This document shows, piece after piece, positions 11,901-22,806 of a DNA stretch of 64,000 bases. Position numbers and translations under genes: made by a program. The notes under the pieces are model-generated. The model saw only the letters and a list, made by a program, of their open reading frames with translations, was not told where the DNA came from and did no database searches. Each line of letters starts with the position of its first letter. Within the stretch, counting starts at the first letter, position 1. Origin of the DNA: Hirundichthys speculiger (Eukaryota > Chordata > Actinopteri > Beloniformes > Exocoetidae); assembly GCA_018398805.1 (NCBI GenBank), contig JAGFBZ010000015.1:90805-154804 (forward strand). The letters are read 5' to 3'.

Positions 11901-12245
11901 TCACTTTGGTGGCATTGTAGGGATCATACTTGGTTTCTGATCTTCTCTTGAGCTGATTTCAGACTTTTTATGCAAAGTGCTCATGACATTTTGACATTTC
12001 CCTCCTTTTTGGGGCAGTAAGGCACTTGGGCTGTGGTGTCTGTGAAGGCAGACATGAAGGACGCAGAGGTCCTGTTCTTGGTTACCAGCAGGCAGCAGCT
12101 CAGCAGAGAGTTCACACTGGTTCTTTTGGACCGCTCCAACCATCGTGAGCTTTCTCTTTAGAAGTCCCTGACTCAAGTTGCAGTTTGTGAAAAAATTGTC
12201 ACAGGTTATATTCTGCCTTCTGAGACCACATGTCATGTCAAGCAC
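11901..12245 (-). pseudogene. piggyBac transposase fragment
   Basis: The 114-codon frame starts MLDMTCGLRRQNITCDNFFT, a block of the DDE domain of piggyBac-like transposases in fish, and continues with LLKRKLTMVG and further on STLHKKSEISSREDQKP. The conserved aspartate of the CDNFFT motif is present, but the rest of the catalytic domain and the C-terminal cysteine-rich region are gone. It lies between matching inverted ends, so it is the decayed transposase of that element and not a host gene. Confidence 0.8.
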
Positions 12246-12741
12246 GACCCAAAGGAGAGGGTGTGAAACTGGGGAGAAATGGGGGTCACAGTTGCAAAGA
12301 AAAAAAAAACAAAAAACTATTATATTAGATACTTATAACCCCTTTTAGTCTCCATTTTGGCTGCTGGGTCAAATTGACCCGAACATAATCTATGTAACAT
12401 AAACGTGGAGAGGGGGGTTGCAAATATGTTACATGAACAATTTTTATTTTATATGTTGATTAGACTAATTAAGCCAAGCAGAAGAAGTTTTATCCTGAAA
12501 AAATACTTTAAACTATTTTTTTTTTTTTTTTTATTTTCAAAACGGGTCAATTTGACCCGCAACATAATAGGACGGTTAAAGGAAACACAGTCGTGAGTTG
12601 CTCACAGACTTGAATGAGGCTGATATTACATATCCTGGTAATCGACTGCGATAATAAGATGAAGTCAAACATAAACGGTAATCGTTATTGCGTAACATTT
12701 TACCGCGCTTTACCGTAATACCGGTAACCGTTCCATCTCTA

Positions 12742-13906
12742 CTTCAGGCACCAAAATATTTGCTTTCAAACACAGAAAAGGTAATCTTTTTTTTTTTCTT
12801 TTTTCCATCAAATGTCCCTCTTAAGACGACAGCACCTGCACCGGAGTGACAGACACAGACTCAGAGTCAAATCTCCGTAAAAAATGTAATCTGAGCTTTG
12901 GCCCTCACAGCCACAAGCTATCAGGAGCATTTTCCACAGCTGGCTCCCCGGAAAATCGACAAATGCATCCATGGAGTTTTTAGTTTTCCCCGAGTCAAAA
13001 CTGTACACACGACACAAGCATGAGCTGAAATGAAAATAAATAATAGTAGTAGTACAAATAACCTGTACAAATAAATCTGTTATTCCCAATGCAGCCAGTG
13101 CATTGGTGTGAGCTCTGGGTAAAAGAGCAAACCTTTTATAGTTTGATGAATACAGAATTTGAATGGTGACATTTGTGTTTTACCCAAACTGACTGAAATT
13201 ATTACTGTTTTTTTTATTAAAACTGCTGAAAATGAGTGTGAAATGTCACCTTTGATAAAACATACTCTAAATGTTGCACAACCTTTTGCATAAAAACATT
13301 ATTCCTTCAGAAACTGACAGAATCTTATAAAACCTTTACAAACATGGTGGAATATATGATATACTACATACTGCAGAGACCTTTCACCTGCTGAACTAGT
13401 TATCTCTCTCAGGGAAGTTAAAGAGCGTTTGAACATGAATATTCTTCTTCTTTTGGCTTTTCTTTTTACTGGTCGCCACAGCAGACTTTTGTGTTCTGCA
13501 TATTTATTTGGGATGTGGAAAATATGCAGCAAGTTTAAAACAGTGAATATGCAAAGCACTGAAAGGTTGAATCATTTAACATTTTAAGCTCATTAAACAT
13601 GACTTGTTTTGAAAATAGTCAAAAAATACTCAAGTATTCAGTAAATAACCTAACCTAATAACCTGACCTCAAAAGGCTTTAGTAAATTTAAGGTTTCCGC
13701 CGGTTATCAGTTTTAATCCTCCAGATCTTGTCTGCGGAGGTTCAAAGGTCACTTTGAGTTGAAGGACAATAATTAAACTGACACTTGATGGATCACAACA
13801 GTGACTGGCATCCAACCCCCAAAACTGCCTTGCTCTGAGACATTCCTGCCCTCAAACTCGCTTCGTCCTCTGAAATAAAGGCGTGTCGGGGCAGTTTGTT
13901 TTCATG
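12742..13906. other. No gene; one repeat fragment
   Basis: Anonymous DNA. At about 13441-13545, TTCTTCTTCTTTTGGCTTTTC and GGTCGCCACAGCAGA match a common dispersed fish repeat, probably a retroposon tail. Confidence 0.5.
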
Positions 13907-14098
13907 CAGGGCCGGACTGGTAATCTGTGGATTCTGGAAAAGTCCAGAACGGCCGTCCGGTCTACGGCCGTCGGCCCTGTTCAATAACCAAAATGTTCGG
14001 TCTATCAACTAACAACAGGGGTGCTAAGACAATCATTTATCATTTACAGGCATAAAAACCAACAAAGCAAAGTGACGTTAGTGTCTGTCAACAGAAAG

Positions 14099-14163
14099 AT
14101 GGCAAGCAGAAAACGCAAGGAGAAAGGTGGATGGGAAAAATTAAAACTAAAGAAAGCCAAGTA
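14099..14163 (+). pseudogene. hAT transposase first exon remnant
   Basis: ATG opens a run MASRKRKEKGGWEKLK that closely resembles the basic N-terminus of ZMYM1-like hAT transposases, which read M..RKRK..GGAEKLR. It ends at GCCAA|GTAAGT, a consensus splice donor, so this was a spliced transposase gene. The downstream exon is not found before the right terminal repeat, so the element is a deletion derivative. The exon is only about 21 codons, so assignment rests on the motif, the donor and its place inside hAT ends. Confidence 0.55.
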
Positions 14164-14377
14164 AGTTTGAGGAGGAGAAATGTTTTTCATTTAGTCACTA
14201 TTTATCTTTGTCTTCTCTTTTGGTGCGTGGTGGTGCAGTGTCTGTGGAATAGGCTACAAATGTTGTTTAAAGGATGATTGGTTGAATGGTTCCCTAACTA
14301 ATCACAGGAGCACTGCATGGGGCAATTTAATTTTAAAAACCAGTATAATGTCAGGATTCTACAATGGTGTTTGCTAG

Positions 14378-14440
14378 GTAGTCTAGTGGTTCAGTGGGTC
14401 ACTCATATAGTGGTTTGTGGGTTCAATTTCTTATGTTGTA
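14378..14440 (+). repeat. tRNA-like Pol III promoter, possible SINE head
   Basis: TAGTCTAGTGG resembles an A box, and GGTTCAATTTC about 40 bases on resembles a degenerate B box. The spacing is tRNA-like, but no cloverleaf is evident, so this is at most a decayed tRNA-derived SINE head. Confidence 0.3.
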
Positions 14441-15090
14441 GTGTTGCTTTTTAGCCATTGCTTTCTCTCCATCCAATAAAGGCCATTATTAGAAAATCTT
14501 TTAACAAGATGCTGATATGACATATAAACCATAACCTGCTAACTACTGCTGACCAGATGGTGAATAATCTCCTCTGTTGGGTTCATAAATGTGTAAATCT
14601 GATTCTGATGGAGTCAGTGCCTCAGCAGCCATGAATTTCACCACATGTCACTGGTTATGAGGCATTATTTATGTTTACATATTATAACAGTTTCATTTCA
14701 AACAAAAAATGAATATTTTAAATAAATGTATGCTTTATAAAGCTACTTTGTCATCTTTGACTATCTTTCAGTATTTTTGCAGTATCAACGAAAGGCCAGT
14801 AGGGTGTCCTCTTTTTGGGTTTTTGGGTCACCCTAGCAGAATATTGAAACTATAACATGTGTCAAGTAGGCTAATTCTGACACAGAATAGACCTAAAAGG
14901 CTAAAAATGTAATGAGATTTAGGAAAACCAAATCTGTTTTATTTTTCTTGTCTGTAGTCCAGGTATCAAATAATATGTTTATCCAAAGCGTTAGAATTTT
15001 GGAGGTATAAGTACTAGTAGTAGTAAGTTATTGGTGGGCCTACATAGGGAAGAAAGTCCAGGGGTGTTTTTTAGTCCCAGTCCGTCCCTG

Positions 15091-15566
15091 TTTGCTTGTA
15101 ATGATTTTAGGCCTGTGAGTCACTTCAGTTAAATGTCATAGCTGAAGGTTGCTGATTGACGCCGTTGTCTCCATGCCCAGCTTCATGATTTGGCTTTTTT
15201 GTAGGAATGACTGCAAACATCGATAGAGTCCTACTAAAGGTTCCTATACTAAACATTAATTATCCATTTTTAGACATGCCAGCTGTAGGACCACACCATT
15301 GACCAGCTCCTCGCTGTCATACATATCTGATCAGGTCACTCCATGATTCTCCTGATTATTTTGGTCTTCCACTATTTTATATCTTTTAAAATCTAAAGCT
15401 TAACACTTTCAGATTTGAGCCCGGCCTCAACAGACTATGCAAAGTGAGCAAAGCTTAACGGTGAATTCAGTGGTGGAGCCTTTAATAACCAAGAAGCTTT
15501 TCTACCGCTGACTTCTTCTGTGACACCGTTGGAGGTTCATTCACCATTAAATGAAGTTCAAATCAG
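15091..15566. other. No gene recognised
   Basis: Anonymous AT-rich DNA; no element ends or coding motifs seen. Confidence 0.5.
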
Positions 15567-16130
15567 TGTTAATTTTGTAAACTAAAACTTAAACAAAAAC
15601 TTTTAATCAACGACCCTTTGTTCCGTGACTAATTTATGACGAGAACGTAAATTACTAATGTACTGGCAACAAAAACCAAGACGAAATCTCTGTTCATTAT
15701 AAAATGACGAGTAAAAACGTGACGAAAAAACTGACACTGGTCGGATGAACAATCTGGATTACAACCATCCTCAGTGTCTTGTTTTCCCTTTTAGTCAATG
15801 AATTATTTTAACTTAAATTCAACTGTCAGTCTATGGTTCTGATGGGATAACCTTCCCTCTGCCCTCTACCCGGTCGGCGCGTTGAGCTCATAGATGTGTC
15901 GTTGAGCCTAACGAAAGGAATTATGAGCGGTTTATTTTTACCTTGCAAATTCTCAAGTGGAAAGACAAAGGAGAGAAGATTTATGGACAAACTTTCATTA
16001 CCTTCCAGCTGAAAGAAAGACTCAGTGTGTCGTTCCAATGAGGATGGAGACCCTTGTGGATCCAAGACAGGTGGAAAAAAACACGACCAATTTAAAAAGA
16101 CACCTGATGTTTAACGTTAACGTTTAACTT
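15567..16130 (+). mobile_element. hAT remnant (AGTGTTAATTTTG end) with BED finger
   Basis: The left end AGTGTTAATTTTGTAAACTAAAACTT is followed by repeated AAAACTT/GACGAAAA motifs, typical of the ends of a fish hAT family. It is followed by a BED-finger coding remnant (15927-16127). The right end is not found, so the element is truncated. Confidence 0.55.
15927..16127 (+). pseudogene. BED-type zinc finger of a hAT transposase, decayed
   Basis: An open frame without ATG from 15927 to the TAA at 16125 reads REDLWTNFHYLPAE, KTQC and then KNTTNLKRHL. This is the order of a BED finger: aromatic DLW.NF.Y, the first cysteine, then the N.TNL.RHL helix with its histidine. The expected second cysteine and second histidine are missing, so the finger cannot bind zinc normally. 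In intact elements this finger binds the transposon ends. No catalytic domain follows. Confidence 0.55.
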
Positions 16131-18940
16131 TAGTTAACTTTAAGCATTACAGCACGACAGGCAATTTTCTTTGTGCAGTTTCAAGGTAGTGGAAGTACCC
16201 TTAAGAGTCTTGATAGAGTCTCGACGGAGTCTTGAGGGAGTCTTGAGGGGGTCTTGTGGCGTGTTCCTTCACATATCCTCCCAGCTGAAGTATGAGGGAT
16301 TCATCGACCTTCTTAAGCTGTTGATGGCTTTGTCAGCCTCATGGCTGAAAAACAGAAATTTACATAGTTATGAATGTTTGTGTGTGAATGAGAAAACCTC
16401 TGAACTCAGCAATGCAGAGAGACATCCTGGATATCAACTGAATGATGTTTATTTCATTTATAATATTCAATACTCCTTTCCACTGCAACCGAGTTTCAGA
16501 GAGTGATGCAACAGCAAATTGAAGCTGCAGAACAACAATCCATGACATCATTTAATGTAAACTTATGGATTAAATATACGCGGAAAAGAATTAGATGGCT
16601 AAAAAGAGAGATGGACTGAAGAAAGCCCTTTAAATAATACTGATGTCACAGGGCTACAGGATTACAGAAAAGTCCTAAAGGCTGGGTAAATTATGCAACT
16701 TTGCTCAACTTATGTAATATATTTAAATGCTTGGATGAGATAAAAACACATAAAATCATTTCCCTTTTGCAGAAAAAAAAAATCACATTTATCTGTACAT
16801 ACTGAGGCAGAGAAGCAGTCTCCTTTCTTGTGGTAGAAATAAAAGGTTAATCCCTGGAGAAATGATGCTGGCTCTGATTTAAAGGGTTTTAACTCCCTAC
16901 AGCCACTCGTATGATGAAAGATAACAAAGATGAAAAAACAAACAAGAAAATGCATTTGTAAATTTAAGACTTCAGACAATTGTTTAAACTGTGTTTAGAC
17001 TTTGTTAATGCATCAAATAAAATCAGCTAAAAGTGGCGAAATCTGAAATATAAAAAGGAGAAAGGACTGCAGGAATTAAATGGGAACTGAGAAAACAAAG
17101 CCCTGGGCTGTTATTCACACAGAATCAGTGGAGTTATGAGACGTCCTGCTCCAGCGGGACATAGGAGCTAACGTGTCTTCAGCCCTGACATTTAGCCGTA
17201 TTAGCACTTCATATTAAACGCCTGTTTACTGCTCATTTCATATCAGCTCAGCGAGAATGTGAAGCAACACAACAGCCGACTGAGCGGCTCCTGAATGTAC
17301 GTACCGCGTCAGCAAAAGATGAAATCCTCTTCAGAAGAGTTTGAACTTTGCAGTTTAGAATAGATCGGCTTTTATTCAACATGGCTTGTTTCCCATTAGC
17401 GAGGGAATGAATAGCTTTGCACTGATTCTGGGAAAAAAAAAAAAAACAGTTGATCAAAACCCATGAATCATTTTTAATTGTTTTTTAGTCTTACTAAAAA
17501 GGAAAAACCGATTCTACTCACTGCATTAAAGGTTGCCATCTAGGGGGTCATTGAACCTATCAAAATGTTTTAAAGCTGACTTGTTGGACACTCCAAAACT
17601 GAAAGGAAAATAAGTTGAAGCAGAAGGATCAGGGTAAACATGAGAGGCTGGACTTGCAGCACGGTCAATCTCATCGTTTTAGCTGCTGGGTCGTCGCTAC
17701 AGTGACGGGTCGGATAGGATCCACCGACTTAACGCTGCCACTCCATAGAAGTTGGTGGTATTTGTGTGCCACTTTCACTGTTTGCCACCCGCTAATACAT
17801 AATCAATGTATCATTCATTTTTTGGTTCTTTTGTTTCACTAAACTGGGAAAACAGAAAAGCAGAGGGATAAGAAAATAAAACTGAAAATTGTCCACTAAC
17901 TCAATTAAATGTTGGGGAAAAGACGCTAACTCACATTCATGTTAGCACGTGAGCCTCGTGCTGACTTTGCTGGTGGACTTCTTCAGGAATCAGCAGTGAA
18001 CTCCGGCGCCTTGGTTCACCTCAGTACACCTCAGAGAAGGTTCTGGATGGAGCACAACCTTCAGAAAAGGACTCATGTTTCCATCACGGAGTTGGAAATG
18101 GTGGTCTTCTCTGCTACAAAACAGCCTTGCATTTCTCTTTATCTTTTCCCAATTTCTTTTTAAAAACAGAAAAATGTGAATAAAAACATTTCAAAAACAT
18201 TTCCCACGATCCTGTGTAGGTTTTAGAACAAAAAACCTAAAACGACCTCAGTTGTTCTTTTTTTCTGAATTTGTTCTGAAACCAAAAACACAGAGAAGTT
18301 AAATAAAAAAAACACTGAAAACTAAGACAGTGAACATGGTAAACGGGTGTAATTGATCAAAAATGGATGGCGTGGGTCGACATTGTCCCTAACCCTAACT
18401 CGACCTTCCCTGAAATACATTTTGTATCGATGGAGGCATTTGTCCCTGCAAGCAAAACTTGTTTAAATCAAGTTTTTCTTCTTGATTTGTGAGGTTTTTG
18501 GTGAATTATCACCATCAGCTGAATTTGTAATTTCACTTGCAGTACCTACACTTCATTTTTTAAGAGTAAGATTGTGTTGATTTATTACTATCAGCCTGGA
18601 TAGCCCTGAAAAAAAAAAGCTTTTACAGTGAACATGACCTAGAATATAAATATGCATGAGAAAAGTGTGTGACAGATATGTGAATGCTCTCACTGAAGCC
18701 ATTACAATAAAAAAAAAAAAAGTGAGAGCAACATTCTCAGGACAGGATAATAAGCCAGGTCAGTTGATGGCAGATCCTCAGCAGAGATAACCCATGCAGT
18801 AGATAAACTATAGACAATATTCACATTACGTCACAACAAGCGTCTCGCGGGTAATTTAGAAACACTGTACGCAGAAGTATGCTGTGACAGTATCACATTC
18901 TGCACTAAAATCGAGCTTTTTGAGATTGAAATCACCATTA
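16131..18940. other. No gene recognised
   Basis: Anonymous DNA, AT-rich with A-runs at 17431 and 18711. Frames are short and lack domains. A short CCCTAACCCTAAC at 18390 is noted under rejected items. Confidence 0.5.
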
Positions 18941-19130
18941 GAGTAACTAAAATGCCACATTTCATGCACTGTTCCTGGTTCCAAGAGAAGATCGGACCCC
19001 TGAAATCAGAGTACGTCAAGAATGGAAAAGTGAAGAACTCAGTAGTGAGAAACATGAATCGCTCAAGCAAACTACAGAGACTTTGTTGCTACGGAATATT
19101 CTAAAATGTGTTCTGACCATTTTGTTGAAG
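18941..19130 (+). pseudogene. THAP-domain exon remnant
   Basis: ATGCCACAT is followed by a cysteine codon (18965) in the context C.VPG, as at the start of THAP zinc fingers. About 46 codons later comes MCSDHFVEG (19106-19130), matching the C..HF half of the C2CH finger, and then a GTAAAA splice donor. The second cysteine is a serine in the best frame and there are frameshifts between the two halves. THAP domains are found in P-element-like and other transposases as well as host proteins. Here a decayed transposon exon is more likely. No THAP-element ends were identified. Confidence 0.4.
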
Positions 19131-19203
19131 GTAAAACTAATAATTTCTGTGCCTATAATTTTGGCTCTGGAGTTAACTTTGCTCAAATCGGATTTGCATA
19201 AAC

Positions 19204-19936
19204 CAGGGGTGTCAGACTCATCTTCACTGAGGGCCACATCAGCATCATTGTTGCCATCGAAGGGCCAGATTGACAGCATGAATGTAACAAAATGCAATGT
19301 AAATCAAAATAAATTAAACTACACCTTATTATATTGTTAAATAACGGTTTCAGTATTTATTATGTATTCAAGTTTCTAATATTTCAGTCATTATTATATT
19401 AAACTCAGGGTTTGTGGTTGTTAGAGTATCCATTACCTTGGTTTCAGAAGCAGAAGCGGTTCTTTGTTTTTCTTGCAGGCTAAATTTAGCATACTTAGCT
19501 CCGTGTTTGCTGTCAAAATGCCGACGTAGATTAAACTCTTTCATGACTGACACCCGCCTCATAACACAAAATACATACTATTTTTTCACCTTGAGATACA
19601 AACTTGTAATTGTTTCCCCATTGTTCATGAAACTGTCTTCCTTGTACATCAGTTTCTCTTTTCTTGGACATGTTGAGGTTAGTTTGTAGAGGTTTTTCTC
19701 AAATCCATCAGTTCTGAAAAATCGTCTTGATGTCTTGCTCATGGTGATATACTGTTATCGTTGTGGGTCATGACGAAATGCATTATGGGAGATGCAGTTT
19801 ATTGTCAATATGCGCTTTAAAGCGGCGTAAGCTTATTTTAAGTCTGAAAATATTGGTTTAAAATAAAGCCAATAATGCACAAGCTCTCAAGGAACACATA
19901 CAGTGATGTAGCGGGCCACGTGTTTGACACATGTGG
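19204..19936 (-). mobile_element. hAT (Charlie-like) remnant
   Basis: The left end CAGGGGTGTCAGACTCATC with GAGGGCCACAT, and the right side AGCGGGCCACGTGTTTGACAC, are the well-known inverted ends of a Charlie-type hAT family, with the last bases of the right end degraded. A minus-strand transposase N-terminus is retained (19368-19562). Confidence 0.7.
19368..19562 (-). pseudogene. hAT transposase N-terminal zinc-finger fragment
   Basis: The frame reads MKEFNLRRHFDSKHGAKYAK, the helix and paired histidines of the BED-like finger at the start of Charlie/GTF2IRD2-type hAT transposases. It continues for about 30 codons without the catalytic RNase H-like domain. Length is 64 codons against roughly 600 for the intact family. 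Confidence 0.6.
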
Positions 19937-20540
19937 CAAATCACTGGTACGTTGCGTAAGTCCTTCGGTTCATGTGTATAATCCATATTAACCGTCTGTA
20001 CTGGTTGAATCCACCAACTGTTGCTATTTTCTCACAAAGTGAGGTTTCACTTTTTAATTTAATTACACTTTTTCCTTTTGCTGGTGTTTGGGTGTTGTTA
20101 TCTAATGATTGTCATCCATTTCTGCTGACTAATGTTCACAACTTGTGAACACATGACTGCGTTAGAATAAATGAAGAAGCGGTGCTGCATTAGGAAGCCG
20201 GACACACAAGGTGGCGATGTTGAGTCAACGTACTGGGATGTGTGACCTCAGTGAATACGATCTATAGTGTGGCTCTTCAGTGTCAGTCACACTCAAGATG
20301 TTGATGAGTAGAGGGAGCAGATTCACTCTTTAGAAGCAGGGATTTGTGCTGCATGGATTGGCAACTTCCTTTAGCTTTTTAATTAACACTGCCTTTAATA
20401 ATTTTGGGGATAACTGGGAGATCACAGATATGAGCGTCTGAAATTAGCTTCCCCGTCCTTAGAGATGGGATGTGAAGTTCAGTCATCTGGAATGAACTCA
20501 GATTAAAGTTCCTACTGCTTTACATCAGGAGGAACCATCT
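19937..20540. other. No gene recognised
   Basis: Anonymous DNA between repeats. Confidence 0.4.
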
Positions 20541-20640
20541 GAGGTTGCTCAGGGATCTGGTTAGGATGCCACTTGAGCCCTCCCTGGGGAGGTGTTTGCT
20601 CATGTCCAATCAAGAGGCTGGAGCCGACCCAGGACGGACG
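20541..20640 (+). repeat. Rex3-like LINE fragment
   Basis: GGTTGCTCAGGGATCTGGTTAGGATGCC, then TCCCTGGGGAGGTGTT, CATGTCCAA and CCCAGGACGGACGGAAGAGAT align with the coding region just upstream of the stop in the Rex3-like family at 7.9-8.2 kb, here in the opposite orientation and much decayed. Confidence 0.55.
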
Positions 20641-20649
20641 GAAGAGATT

Positions 20650-20760
20650 TAGGGCCCGATCTTTGGCCAGATCTGCTATAGCCGCTATTTAGGGATACCT
20701 GGCATTAGCGGTTAGCGGAGGATCCTATACCCGAGGGTAGAGGCTTGTGGTAACGGGTAA
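20650..20760 (-). repeat. R1 terminal fragment
   Basis: AGCCGCTATTTAGGGATA followed by ATTAGCGGTTAGCGGAGG is the inverted form of the right end of R1 copy 2 (CGCTATCCCTAAATAGC at 24465-24481). It starts AGGGCCCGATC, which suggests that this is the true R1 terminus. Confidence 0.45.
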
Positions 20761-20941
20761 GGGAAGTTTACAAAGTGTACGAGGCCAGCTATATCCCTCA
20801 GCCGGCCTCGGTTTTCTTCCAGAAGAGTTGGAAGAGGTGGCCAAGGAGCAGAAATGAACAGACTGATTGATGGATGGGTGTCATGTCCCATTTGAGTCAA
20901 AGCCACAGAGAAGAAGTGGCTCTTAAGTAGTGATTTAAATA

Positions 20942-21306
20942 CAGTCATGGAAAAAATTATTAGACCAGCATTTTTTCTTCACTTTCCTGCTTATTTTAAT
21001 ACCTGGTACCACTAAACATCATCATGTGACTAAAACAGACAGAAAATAAAACACTGAATGCATAAAAGCAGTGTTTTTGGCAGTACAACACCATAGCTAT
21101 TGATGTAAAAACTAAGTGATTTAGGTTATAATCAAGAAAACCATGGAAAATGGTAAGATATCAGCTCTTAAATAAAACTCTTATGAGCAATCTTTGTGGT
21201 TATCGTTATGTTTGTCCAAACAAATGTACCTTTAGTTGTACCAGGCATTAAAATGAACAAGAAACTGAAGAAAACAAGGGTGGTCTAATAATTTTTTCCA
21301 TGACTG
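20942..21306. mobile_element. Tc1/mariner-type MITE
   Basis: A 365-bp element with near-perfect inverted ends of about 28 bp (CAGTCATGGAAAAAATTATT at the left; the right end is its mirror, AATAATTTTTTCCATGACTG). It is flanked by TA on both sides (20940-20941 and 21307-21308). It has no coding frame and must be mobilised in trans. Confidence 0.85.
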
Positions 21307-21587
21307 TATGTCTGAGAGGTCTATAAATAGAGATAAACTGTTCAACGGATGCGAAGCGTTTCACAGCGAATCACCTCTATGCTTTGATCTCGATCGTGGA
21401 ACAGCTGGCAGCAGCTGGCTGGTGGTCCTCAATGGTCTTACTGGGATGTTTTGGACCAGTTAAAACATGAGCAGTTGCGTCCTGCAGCAAGGACATAGTA
21501 GCAACAAAGGAAGTCACTGTTATTTTGTACGTGTTTACTGTTGTAGGTGCTTTGCCTGGTGTCCTTCAAGACAAAAGCATCAAAAAG

Positions 21588-22806
21588 TAGGGCTGCACGC
21601 TAATTATCGACCCAATAACAGGAAATTATGAAGTCATCTCGATAAGTCCGATATCATGACCAATAGCCCCGATAACATGTATATTTTTGTCAACACGGCA
21701 GTGCCTCGCTCCCTCTGAGCTTTGAATGACCGGCAGTGAATGTTATGTTCATGTGACGTCGGCATAATCAGAAAAACAATTTCTCAGTAAGGAAAATCAA
21801 GAATACCCCCTCGTGCCAGAAAACAACTTGTTAAATCGGCCATCATTTTGGTAGTTGCTGACTTTAAGTGATATTTGCAGTATTTTCCCACATGTTACAC
21901 ATACAAAATAGAAAAAATAGATATGGCCAAAAGAACAACTAGCAAACGAGAGAACGGAGGAATTTACATTACACCTTGAATGTAGCATTGTGGAACAGTG
22001 CACTGAAAAAAAACATGGCGGCGATGGTGTAGAACTTCGTTAAAGTTTCAGAGGAAGATAGTTCGCAAATGCTCCAAGTGAAGGAGGGAAAATAGCGCAA
22101 GCTTTAATACGTCAAACCTGATCAACCACCTGAAACATAACCGTCGCTTCCATGGAGTTTTGAAATCGCGCTAACGTGAGCTAACATGAGCCAATGTGAG
22201 CAAGCCAGCAGCAAGTCAACCCCTCCGCTCCCCTCTTCTCTCCTCTCCTCTCTTCTCATCGCCATCATCTCTCTTATTTGAAATAAAAAAAAAACCTACT
22301 GAACCTCATTTACTTTAATTAAAGGCATTCATTTGAATGGAACCACAAGCCAAAATCCTTTAAACGTAATTTTTTGTTACTATGGAGTGCACTTTTTCAG
22401 TTTATTTACACAGACAATTCTAACTTGTGTCAGTACATTTTGACATTATATATTTTTTATTGTCATCTAGGAATGCATTTTTCCAGTTAGTAATTCTGAT
22501 GCGTGTATTTCCATCAGTTCAAGGAGCCTTTATTTTTTATATCAGTCAGTAATGCACCTTATTTAAGTTGATGTGAGATATCAAATAGGTTTGTTTGATA
22601 GCTTTATGAAAATGTTTGAGACTTGCCAATAGTTTGTCATTGTAAAAAATAAATACCTGTTCATTTAAAGACTCCAAACTGTTTTTGTTTTTGTTCATAG
22701 TATTGATGTAATGATCTTAGGTATATGTGTGTGTTATCGGTATCGGCCTTTAGGAGCTGAAAGTTATCGGTATAAAAAAAAAAAAACACAGTTATCGTGC
22801 ATCCCT
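21588..22806 (+). mobile_element. hAT family H1, copy A
   Basis: Starts TAGGGCTGCACGCTAATTATCG and ends CAGTTATCGTGCATCCCTA, ends inverted to each other. It aligns throughout with copy B (28843-29898), and its 3' half with copy C (50255-50797). At 22015 ATGGCGGCGATGGTG marks the same transposase start as in copy B, but a stop follows at once. A pyrimidine tract (CCCTCTTCTCTCCTCTCC) lies at about 22225-22260. Confidence 0.85.

Larger units (their letters stand above)
11369..12579 (-). mobile_element. piggyBac-like element with TTAA target duplication
   Basis: The element is bounded by TTAA at 11369-11372 and 12576-12579. Its ends read CCCTCCTGTTATGTTCG on the left and, inverted, CCGTCCTATTATGTTGCG on the right, with subterminal GGGTCAATTTGACCC palindromes near both ends. 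TTAA duplication is the hallmark of piggyBac. Inside lies a minus-strand transposase remnant and an (ATCC)n repeat fragment. Confidence 0.85.
10613..12741. mobile_element. hAT element containing a nested piggyBac
   Basis: The left end reads TAGGGATGTAACGATATGG and the right end, inverted, TAGAGATGGAACGGTTACCGG; inside both ends a run of ATTATCACGG/CGGTAATCG-type sequence is mirrored. These ends fit a hAT family. The 8 bases on each side (CTACTGAC and CTTCAGGC) agree at 5 of 8 positions, so the target duplication is eroded or misplaced. Only about 0.9 kb belongs to this element; 11369-12579 is the nested piggyBac. No hAT transposase remains. Confidence 0.65.
13907..15090 (+). mobile_element. 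hAT element, internally deleted (CAGGGCCGGACTGG ends)
   Basis: Terminal inverted repeats CAGGGCCGGACTGG (13907) and, inverted, CAGGGACGGACTGG (to 15090). The flanking octamers TTTTCATG and TTTGCTTG agree at 6 of 8 positions, as expected of an aged 8-bp hAT duplication. At 14099 a first coding exon with splice donor survives; the main transposase exon is absent. A tRNA-like segment near 14378 may be a later insertion. Confidence 0.75.

Noticed and set aside
14378..14440. A functional tRNA gene
   Set aside because: A and B boxes are degenerate and no acceptor stem or cloverleaf can be drawn; kept only as a possible SINE head.
18385..18405. CCCTAACCCTAAC resembling an interstitial telomeric repeat
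   Set aside because: Only two units; expected by chance in 64 kb.
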